Shown one piece after another: positions 49,101 to 61,200 of a DNA stretch of 64,000 nucleotides. Below the pieces are notes generated by a model. It saw only the letters and a program-made list of their open reading frames with translations. It made no database searches and had not been told where the DNA came from. The stretch is from assembly GCA_016806645.1 (NCBI GenBank), contig JACSYO010002169.1, positions 304,501 to 368,500 of the forward strand. The letters are read 5' to 3'. The position numbers and the translations under genes were made by a program. The first letter of the stretch is position 1. Each line of letters opens with the position of its first letter. The stretch comes from Ophiodon elongatus (Eukaryota > Chordata > Actinopteri > Perciformes > Hexagrammidae).

Positions 49101-52100
49101 CAACTGATTCAAAACACCGCCTGCAGAGAGAGACCACCTTGCCACCTGAACCTACTGTCTTCTACACGGAACGTCTGAGCCTGCAGATACCACCTCAGTA
49201 TCTCAATCAACCAGTTTAACTGATTCTGTAATAACGGTTGTAGTCGAAACAACATCAGACTCTGAACCGACCAGTCCCACCGACAAAGTAACATCTGAAT
49301 CTGCCGAGACAACTATGGTATCTGAACCAACTGCTCAAACTGAATCAGAAACATCTGTGCCTGCCGAAACCACATCACAACTTGAACCAACTGCTCCCAC
49401 TGACACAGTAACTTCTGAAACTGGGGAGACCACGTCAACAACCGACCACACCAGTCCCACTTACACAGTCACCTCTGAGCCTGCTGGTACCACCATGGTA
49501 TCTTTACCGACGACTCAAACAGATTCAGTAACATCTGATGCTGTGGAGAGCACATTAGCACCTGAGCAAACCAATCCCACTGACAAAGTAACCTCTCTAC
49601 CTGGCCAGACAACTATGTCAATGGAACCTACAGGTTCTACTGATACAGCAACTTCTGAGCCTGCTGGGACCACATTGGTATCTGAATCTACTGATCCAAC
49701 TGATTCAAAAACACCGCAGCCTGCAGAGACCACCTTGCTACCTGAACCTACTGGTTCTACAGATACAGGAACGTCTGAGCCTGCAGATACCACCTCAGTA
49801 TCTCAATCAACCAGTTTAACTGATTCTGTAATAACGGTTGCGGTATCAACAACATCAGACCCTGAACTGACCAGTCCCACTGACAAAGTAACGTCTGAAT
49901 CTGCCGAGACAACGATGGCATCTGAACCAACTGCTCAAACTGAATCAGAAACATCTTTGCCTGCCGAGACCACATCACAACTTGAACCGACTGCTCCCAC
50001 TGACACAGTAACTTCTGAAACTGGTGAGACCACGTCATCAACCGACCAAACCAGTCCCACTGACACAGTCAGCTCTGAGCCTGCTGGTACCACCATGGTA
50101 TCTTTACCGACGACTCAAACCAATTCAGTAACATCTGATCCTGTGGAGAGCACATCAGCACCTGAGCAAACCAATCCCACTGACAGAGTAACCTCTCTAC
50201 CTGGCCAGACAACAATGTCACTTGAACCTACAGGTTCTACTGATACAGCAACTTTTGAGCCTGCTGGTACAACATTGGTATCTGAATCAACTAGTTCAAC
50301 TGATTCAAAAACACCGCAGCCTGCAGAGACCACCTTGCTACCTGAACCTACTGGTTCTACAGACACGGGAACGTCTGAGCCTGCAGATACCACCTCAGTA
50401 TCTCAATCAACCAGTTTAACTGATTCTGTAATAACGGTTGCGGTATCAACAACATCAGACCCTGAACTGACCAGTCCCACTGACAAAGTAACGTCTGAAT
50501 CTGCCGAGACAACGATGGCATCTGAACCAACTGCTCAAACTGAATCAGAAACATCTTTGCCTGCCGAGACCACATCACAACTTGAACCGACTGCTCCCAC
50601 TGACACAGTAACTTCTGAAACAGGGGAGACCACGTCAACAACCGACCACACCAGTCCCACTTACACAGTCACCTCTGAGCCTGCTGGTACCACCATGGTA
50701 TCTTTACCGACGACTCAAACCGATTCAGTAACATCTGATCCTGTGGAGAGCACATCAGCACCTGAGCAAACCAATCCCACTGACAGAGTAACCTCTCTAC
50801 CTGGCCAGACAACAATGTCACTTGAACCTACAGGTTCTACTGATACAGCAACTTTTGAGCCTGCTGGTACAACATTGGTATCTGAATCAACTAGTTCAAC
50901 TGATTCAAAAACACCGCAGCCTGCAGAGACCACCTTGCTACCTGAACCTACTGGTTCTACAGACACGGGAACGTCTGAGCCTGCAGATACCACCTCAGTA
51001 TCTCAATCAACCAGTTTAACTGATTCTGTAATAACGGTTGCGGTATCAACAACATCAGACCCTGAACTGACCAGTCCCACTGACAAAGTAACGTCTGAAT
51101 CTGCCGAGACAACGATGGCATCTGAACCAACTGCTCAAACTGAATCAGAAACATCTTTGCCTGCCGAGACCACATCACAACTTGAACCGACTGCTCCCAC
51201 TGACACAGTAACTTCTGAAACAGGGGAGACCACGTCAACAACCGACCACACCAGTCCCACTTACACAGTCACCTCTGAGCCTGCTGGTACCACCATGGTA
51301 TCTTTACCGACGACTCAAACCGATTCAGTAACATCTGATCCTGTGGAGAGCACATCAGCACCTGAGCAAACCAATCCCACTGACAGAGTAACCTCTCTAC
51401 CTGGCCAGACAACAATGTCACTTGAACCTACAGGTTCTACTGATACAGCAACTTTTGAGCCTGCTGGTACAACATTGGTATCTGAATCAACTAGTTCAAC
51501 TGATTCAAAAACACCGCAGCCTGCAGAGACCACCTTGCTACCTGAACCTACTGGTTCTACAGACACGGGAACATCTGAGCCTGCAGATACCACCTCAGTA
51601 TCTCAATCAACCAGTTTAACTGATTCTGTAATAACGGTTGCGGTATCAACAACATCAGACCCTGAACTGACCAGTCCCACTGACAAAGTAACGTCTGAAT
51701 CTGCCGAGACAACGATGGCATCTGAACCAACTGCTCAAACTGAATCAGAAACATCTTTGCCTGCCGAGACCACATCACAACTTGAACCGACTGCTCCCAC
51801 TGACACAGTAACTTCTGAAACTGGTGAGACCACGTCATCAACCGACCAAACCAGTCCCACTGACACAGTCAGCTCTGAGCCTGCTGGTACCACCATGGTA
51901 TCTTTACCGACGACTCAAACCGATTCAGTAACATCTGATCCTGTGGAGAGCACATCAGCACCTGAGCAAACCAATCCCACTGACAGAGTAACCTCTCTAC
52001 CTGGCCAGACAACAATGTCACTTGAACCTACAGGTTCTACTGATACAGCAACTTTTGAGCCTGCTGGTACAACATTGGTATCTGAATCAACTAGTTCAAC

Positions 52101-55100
52101 TGATTCAAAAACACCGCAGCCTGCAGAGACCACCTTGCTACCTGAACCTACTGGTTCTACAGACACGGGAACGTCTGAGCCTGCAGATACCACCTCAGTA
52201 TCTCAATCAACCAGTTTAACTGATTCTGTAATAACGGTTGTAGTCGAAACAACATCAGACTCTGAACCGACCAGTCCCACCGACAAAGTAACATCTGAAT
52301 CTGCCGAGACAACTATGGTATCTGAACCAACTGCTCAAACTGAATCAGAAACATCTGTGCCTGCCGAGACCACATCACAACTTGAACCAACTGCTCCCAC
52401 TGACACAGTAACTTCTGAAACTGGGGAGACCACGTCAACAACCGACCACACCAGTCCCACTTACACAGTCACCTCTGAGCCTGCTGGTACCACCATGGTA
52501 TCTTTACCGACGACTCAAACAGATTCAGTAACATCTGATGCTGTGGAGAGCACATTAGCACCTGAGCAAACCAATCCCACTGACAAAGTAACCTCTCTAC
52601 CTGGCCAGACAACTATGTCAATGGAACCTACAGGTTCTACTGATACAGCAACTTCTGAGCCTGCTGGGACCACATTGGTATCTGAATCTACTGATCCAAC
52701 TGATTCAAAAACACCGCAGCCTGCAGAGACCACCTTGCTACCTGAACCTACTGGTTCTACAGATACAGGAACGTCTGAGCCTGCAGATACCACCTCAGTA
52801 TCTCAATCAACCAGTTTAACTGATTCTGTAATAACGGTTGCGGTATCAACAACATCAGACCCTGAACTGACCAGTCCCACTGACAAAGTAACGTCTGAAT
52901 CTGCCGAGACAACTATGGCATCTGAACCAACTGCTCAAACTGAATCAGAAACATCTGTGCCTGCCGAGACCACATCACAACTTGAACCAACTGCTCCCAC
53001 TGACACAGTAACTTCTGAAACTGGGGAGACCACGTCAACAACCGACCACACCATTCCCACTTACACAGTCACCTCTGAGCCTGCTGGTACCACCATGGTA
53101 TCTTTACCGACGACTCAAACAGATTCAGTAACATCTGATGCTGTGGAGAGCACATTAGCACCTGAGCAAACCAATCCCACTGACAAAGTAACCTCTCTAC
53201 CTGGCCAGACAACTATGTCAATGGAACCTACAGGTTCTACTGATACAGCAACTTCTGAGCCTGCTGGGACCACATTGGTATCTGAATCTACTGATCCAAC
53301 TGATTCAAAAACACCGCAGCCTGCAGAGACCACCTTGCTACCTGAACCTACTGGTTCTACAGATACAGGAACGTCTGAGCCTGCAGATACCACCTCAGTA
53401 TCTCAAGCAACCAGTTTAACTGATTCTGTAATAACGGTTGCGGTATCAACAACATCAGACCCTGAACTGACCAGTCCCACTGACAAAGTAACGTCTGAAT
53501 CTGCCGAGACAACGATGGCATCTGAACCAACTGCTCAAACTGAATCAGAAACATCTTTGCCTGCCGAGACCACATCACAACTTGAACCGACTGCTCCCAC
53601 TGACACAGTAACTTCTGAAACTGGTGAGACCACGTCATCAACCGACCAAACCAGTCCCACTGACACAGTCAGCTCTGAGCCTGCTGGTACCACCATGGTA
53701 TCTTTACCGACGACTCAAACCGATTCAGTAACATCTGATCCTGTGGAGAGCACATCAGCACCTGAGCAAACCAATCCCACTGACAGAGTAACCTCTCTAC
53801 CTGGCCAGACAACAATGTCACTTGAACCTACAGGTTCTACTGATACAGCAACTTTTGAGCCTGCTGGTACAACATTGGTATCTGAATCAACTAGTTCAAC
53901 TGATTCAAAAACACCGCAGCCTGCAGAGACCACCTTGCTACCTGAACCTACTGGTTCTACAGACACGGGAACGTCTGAGCCTGCAGATACCACCTCAGTA
54001 TCTCAATCAACCAGTTTAACTGATTCTGTAATAACGGTTGTAGTCGAAACAACATCAGACTCTGAACCGACCAGTCCCACCGACAAAGTAACATCTGAAT
54101 CTGCCGAGACAACTATGGTATCTGAACCAACTGCTCAAACTGAATCAGAAACATCTGTGCCTGCCGAAACCACATCACAACTTGAACCAACTGCTCCCAC
54201 TGACACAGTAACTTCTGAAACTGGGGAGACCACGTCAACAACCGACCACACCAGTCCCACTTACACAGTCACCTCTGAGCCTGCTGGTACCACCATGGTA
54301 TCTTTACCGACGACTCAAACAGATTCAGTAACATCTGATGCTGTGGAGAGCACATTAGCACCTGAGCAAACCAATCCCACTGACAAAGTAACCTCTCTAC
54401 CTGGCCAGACAACTATGTCAATGGAACCTACAGGTTCTACTGATACAGCAACTTCTGAGCCTGCTGGGACCACATTGGTATCTGAATCTACTGATCCAAC
54501 TGATTCAAAAACACCGCAGCCTGCAGAGACCACCTTGCTACCTGAACCTACTGGTTCTACAGATACAGGAACGTCTGAGCCTGCAGATACCACCTCAGTA
54601 TCTCAATCAACCAGTTTAACTGATTCTGTAATAACGGTTGCGGTATCAACAACATCAGACCCTGAACTGACCAGTCCCACTGACAAAGTAACGTTTGAAT
54701 CTGCCGAGACAACGATGGCATCTGAACCAACTGCTCAAACTGAATCAGAAACATCTTTGCCTGCCGAGACCACATCACAACTTGAACCGACTGCTCCCAC
54801 TGACACAGTAACTTCTGAAACTGGTGAGACCACGTCATCAACCGACCAAACCAGTCCCACTGACACAGTCAGCTCTGAGCCTGCTGGTACCACCATGGTA
54901 TCTTTACCGACGACTCAAACCGATTCAGTAACATCTGATCCTGTGGAGAGCACATCAGCACCTGAGCAAACCAATCCCACTGACAGAGTAACCTCTCTAC
55001 CTGGCCAGACAACAATGTCACTTGAACCTACAGGTTCTACTGATACAGCAACTTTTGAGCCTGCTGGTACAACATTGGTATCTGAATCAACTAGTTCAAC

Positions 55101-58100
55101 TGATTCAAAAACACCGCAGCCTGCAGAGACCACCTTGCTACCTGAACCTACTGGTTCTACAGACACGGGAACGTCTGAGCCTGCAGATACCACCTCAGTA
55201 TCTCAATCAACCAGTTTAACTGATTCTGTAATAACGGTTGTAGTCGAAACAACATCAGACTCTGAACCGACCAGTCCCACCGACAAAGTAACATCTGAAT
55301 CTGCCGAGACAACTATGGTATCTGAACCAACTGCTCAAACTGAATCAGAAACATCTGTGCCTGCCGAAACCACATCACAACTTGAACCAACTGCTCCCAC
55401 TGACACAGTAACTTCTGAAACTGGGGAGACCACGTCAACAACCGACCACACCAGTCCCACTTACACAGTCACCTCTGAGCCTGCTGGTACCACCATGGTA
55501 TCTTTACCGACGACTCAAACAGATTCAGTAACATCTGATGCTGTGGAGAGCACATTAGCACCTGAGCAAACCAATCCCACTGACAAAGTAACCTCTCTAC
55601 CTGGCCAGACAACAATGTCACTTGAACCTACAGGTTCTACTGATACAGCAACTTTTGAGCCTGCTGGTACAACATTGGTATCTGAATCAACTAGTTCAAC
55701 TGATTCAAAAACACCGCAGCCTGCAGAGACCACCTTGCTACCTGAACCTACTGGTTCTACAGACACGGGAACGTCTGAGCCTGCAGATACCACCTCAGTA
55801 TCTCAATCAACCAGTTTAACTGATTCTGTAATAACGGTTCCGTGACCACATCACAACCTGAACAGACTGCTCCCACTGACACAGTGACTTCTGAAACTAG
55901 GGAGACCACGTTATCAGCCGACCAAACCAGTACCACTGACACAGTCACCTCTAAACCTGGTGAGACAACCATGTTACCTGAACCTACAGATTATACTCAT
56001 GTAGAAACCTCTTTACCAACCCAGACCACTTCAGTCATTGACCCAACCAGTCCTACGAACACAGTCACATTTGAATCTGCTCATACCACACCAACTGAAA
56101 CACCCTCCACATCCGACCCACCATCTACCCAATCAACTGGACCACCATCCTCACCTCCAACAGATCCACCAACCAAAACATCAACGGTAACGCCATCAAG
56201 TCTACCTACTGACCCACTGAATACTTTACCAACTACCCAACCAACCATACCATCAACCAAACCACCAACTGATCCACCAACCACACCACCACCAACAACA
56301 ACACCTGCCACAACAACAACTCAAACAACCAATCGAATAATCAACACAGCAGAACCCCTTAAGTGCCAAAATGGGGGTTATTTCAATGGAACCATCTGCA
56401 TATGTCTTGATGGATTCAGTGGAAAAGTTTGCCAATACGTTGACACTGTTGAGCCAGGTACTGTCTACTTTTTGCAAGCCTTGACATTTTTAAGTGTAAC
56501 AAAAAATTGAGTGCAATTTTTTTATTTGTTGTTATCCAATTTTTTTTTATCTTTGATGTCCAATATGTTTGATTCTCTTTACAGTTACACTCAACACGTC
56601 AGTCGTAGTTAATGTGCTGCTCAATCAGGAATTTAATGACAACTATGAAAACAAATCATCATCTGAATACGAAGAGTTTGTTCGAAACTTCACAAAACAG
56701 GTAAATGGATAAAAAAATGTATTAATTTTACAGGTTTACAGCCATCCAGGTACTAGACATCCAGTACATTTAGGAATTTACATGTCTAGTGACTGGAAAA
56801 AAGCAAGTGAAGCAAATCTGCATTTATCAAATGCAGTGGTCTGAACTATCAATCATATTTCAAGTTGTACTGTGCTCTTGATACATATGTTATTAAACTC
56901 AATTTAAATGACTATCAGGAATTAGTATGCCATGCAGCCAGAACATTTCTAACCAAATTACACAACCATAGCAACTACTGAAACGATAGCAAGGCTATGA
57001 TGCATAAAAGAATTTGTAATAAGTTTTCAAATTCTAATTGTATTGATTGATTGATTTGATTTGAGTTTTTTGGCAATTGACCAAGTAGATAAATTAATCT
57101 TAGTAAAGGATTATAATAAGCAAAATTGTGATGATTTAAGCCCCATTGTGGATTTTACACTACTCCAAACAGTACAGACATGTAGAGTAGGATAAATGAT
57201 CTAGGAAACATGTAATATCATAGGACCAATAATCTATAATATAATATAGGAATCCTGTTTGTGTAACATTATTTATGTTATGTCTGTTACTCTTTCAGAT
57301 GAACACATTTTACCTGGGAAAGAATATAGCAAACTTTGAAGAAGTGGTGGTAACAAGTGTCAGGTAATGTACTTTGGATTTTTCAGAAAAAAAGCCATCA
57401 TTGTTTTATTTTGCCATACATTTTAAACACAGAAATTCATGATTTTGTTTGTTTAAATTGTTTCAGTTTTAATGTAATAGTGTTGTTAAAATGCCATGTG
57501 CTTTTATTATGACAGTTTCTCTTTTATTCTTTTCTCATATCGTAGACGTGGAGACCCCTTGGTCAGATTCTCTGATAAAACTGTGGAAGAGGTAAAACTA
57601 TTCAAAAACGTTTCCAACAGGATATGGAATCAAAATTAAATATTAACAATTGTTTCATCTTTATTTTAGATGAGATTATCAGCTGAAGCCAAAGCTATCT
57701 ACAGTGTCACAGCAAGAGCAGACGGGTAATTTGAGCACAGACACCCTTAAGGATCTTACACCATTAAAGTCATTTAACATTTCAACATAGATTATAAACA
57801 CCAGGAAACTTTGCATGTTGGCAGCTTCAGATGGAAACAATATGTTAATTAACTAAATTATTTTCAAGAGGGAAAGTTTTCCAAATGCACAGCAACATTT
57901 AGAGTACAGCTTGATCTCACCTTCAAACCACAAAACCCCTCTGCACCACTAGTTGCCACCAAATCCTTCACACTTGCCCTTTGAAAGGGTAACTCCAGTT
58001 ATTATAAATAGAAAAAAAACATAAAGAAAATATCGTCACTATTTTGACAACACATTCTTGGCATATAGAAAAACACAGCAATTGAGAAAAGCACAAACAA

Positions 58101-58226
58101 ATTGAGCACATGTGATATTTTCATGCCATAACATATATGTTGCAAATAAATGTGCTTGCAAATAGAAAAACAGTGTTAATCATGCACAACAGAAGTGTGT
58201 TACCACATAATAACAACAATACTAAT

Positions 58227-58287
<61 letters not shown>

Positions 58288-61200
58288 CACACACACACAC
58301 ACGCACGAGTGATATGATCTTGTCTCTTTGAGTTTGTCCAATGTAAAGCTGCATTTTGTACTAGCTGAAGGTGTGACATTGTTGTTGTTTTTTTGTCTTA
58401 ACCCTGAATATAATGAAGTGCGATAGTTAAGACGTAATGATATAAAAGCATGTATGGCAGGATCTGGAAAGTTACACAAAGTTATTTTAATAAAAAAAGA
58501 ATGTCTCTTCTTTTGAGATCCTATCTAGAAGTTTTGTTTGCCTAATTCTTTATTAAGGGTGTACTGTCATCATAATTTGAGGAAAGGTTGTTTGTTTGTT
58601 TGTTTTTATCATAATCTCCAATATTAATTTTAAAATGTTTGCACTGATTACATTCAGTGGCAGTGAAAAGTGATTGCCAGTAAATACTAAAAGTAAACAC
58701 TGTACATTTTGAATTGCAAAATACAGTAATAACTTTAACTGTACTGACATGCTGTATGAAATTCTTTCTGCCTCAGCATTATGGTCACACATGACGTGGT
58801 TCTGGCGATTCCAAACCAGGGCCACTTTAACCAACTATATGACGACGACATCAAAGCGATTGTGGAAGCTGTTGACGAGCTTGTTAGCTGCACGACAGGT
58901 TTGACAGAAAATTTATATTTACAGACACAATCATGCACTATGTACTCTTTGCAAACCACCAGGTCAGATCCATATTCATTCAAATACAATAGTTTTATTG
59001 GCAGTAAGCTTTATTTTATAACTTTCTGATCAAAAGATGACTTTAATACTACAAAAACCGATTGTGGTATACATACATAACACAAGGTCTTTTTTTGCCT
59101 TCTGAATTTTCAGATTGTTTTTACAACATCACAGCTCAGCCCGTGGTTAAACCAACAGAGCCGGATTTGGGATGTAAGTAGGCCGACTACTGCACTCTTT
59201 TCATGAAATTCATCAAAATCTTCAGTCTGATGTGCGTGTTTGTGTTTCAAACATCAACAGTGAGCTGAGATCATTTTGTGCACTATTGGGCAATTTAATA
59301 CATTTTCCTTTCACAACTTGTAACAATCTTCATTCATAAATGGTAAAATTATAGTTAATTTCAGACAATTAATAATGTTTAATAATGTTTTCTAATCATT
59401 GTTGCACACATAAGAACATTTTATATACTATATTATTTATTTGTTAATAGTAACCAAATTATTTGTAAACCTGCAGAAATCTAAAAACAATATATAGATA
59501 GGCTAGATGGACCAAATATTCGTTACACTTTTCTCATATCAGCTATACAATATTTAAATCAGGGGAGACTTCATTAGAATTTAACAATAATTGATTACAC
59601 ATGCATAAGAATTGAAGTCTTTGGCGATTGGACTCCGTCCTGAAGTAGGATAATAGAAGGTTAGTGATGCTGAGGTCAGATCCCCCTGGAGTCCAGACAC
59701 TGGTGGTGGTGCTGGTGATAAAGGGAGTTGCTGCAATGCGATGATGAATGAAGAGCATGACTGTGATGCTGACTGGCAGTGACTGGGGTGGAGCAGGGTC
59801 ACATCCGATTTGTGCTGAAATGACAACTGACAGCAGCAGAGAGGAGAACATGTTTAAAGTTTGACAGCAATGATGTGATTGGCTTCAGGAAACTGTTCAG
59901 AATCTGGTTGGTTAACTTAAAGTGGACGCTCAGCTATCAGCTGATAGAGTAATCACAGGGAGAGAGAGACAGAGATTATGAATAAAAAGCAGAGTAAAGA
60001 GAGCCTTCCTGACTAAACTCCCGTTTCAGCTTCATATAGTTTGTAAACTAATTATTTCATATTAAACAAACTAATGAGAAAATAACAATAACATCAATTG
60101 TAGCATTACTAATAAAAATGAAGAAGTATTAAACAGTATTACTTATCATTTCATTGTTTGTCAATGGTAATATAACTAATAACTACAGTAAAATGTATCA
60201 GTTTATCATTTATTGATATGGTTATTATAACCACAATTTCAGACATACTCCCATTTGCTTTTTTACTTTTTCACATGTTCATGCTCAAATAATTAGTAAA
60301 ATTTCTTAAAAGCTGTTAATTGCTTTAATAGATTATTTGCAAAGTTAGGGGAAGAAGTATGGAGCCAGGACATTAAAGCTGAAAAAGGAAACACTTTCAT
60401 GTTTTATATTAAGGGACATTAAATGTGTCTGTATGTACGGCGGTGAGCTTCATTAAAATATCTCAGTGGCCACTTTAAGTTCAACTGCATTTAAATCATC
60501 AGACAATAGATGTGGTCAAGTTTGAATTACCATTTGAATTGGCTAGATGGCACAATAAGCACCTTTTTGAATGTATGTTTTTTAAAAATGTGAGGTGTTT
60601 CGGAAAGCATGAAGAAGGTCCTGCCTGGTAGTTGGCAGCAGTACCACCGTACTGAAGCCAAGAGTGTAAATGCATTTTTGGCAAAGCTAGAATTGACATT
60701 GAACTTACTGAGCTCTTCCTGTTTTTTTCATCAGCTGAATGCAAAAGGGTTGTGGGCAACACCAATGTTATTCAATACTACGCAGCTGTGACAGTTGAGG
60801 GAGTCATCACATGTGTGACTGTATGTGACAGGCTACATCCATCGCCTAGAACGTGCTACAATAAGGGAATCTGCAGAGTGTACAGCAACACCGGACCTCT
60901 CTGCCAGTAAGTTGACTGAGCTCTCGGCTTGGTGCTTTTAAATACTTTTTTTGTGTGTAATAAAGATGTCCGCTAAATGTAGCCAGTTAAACATTAAGGT
61001 TGATAGTAAAATTGTCAAGTGAATTTCTGTTAGTGTGCCCCGCCCCCTCAGGGACAAGAATGGAAAGCCCCAAAAAACAAAAGTTCAACAAAACATTCAA
61101 ACTTCCTGGCATTATTTGGTCTAAACTTGAGTTGTACTATTTTGAGTTTAATTTCTCCAACATCTTTATTAAAAAAGGGTCAGATATTTAACATCCACAA

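Noticed and set aside
47617..49314. Mucin as a true pseudogene
   Set aside because: The breaks are confined to the gap-side block and one base at the array end, while ten units and all downstream exons keep perfect frame and splice sites; assembly error explains this better.
49515..55793. Recurring minus-strand ORFs of 92-94 codons and plus-strand 65-codon ORFs in the mucin array
   Set aside because: They recur every 600 bases because the coding repeat does; they are shadows in other frames with no independent features.
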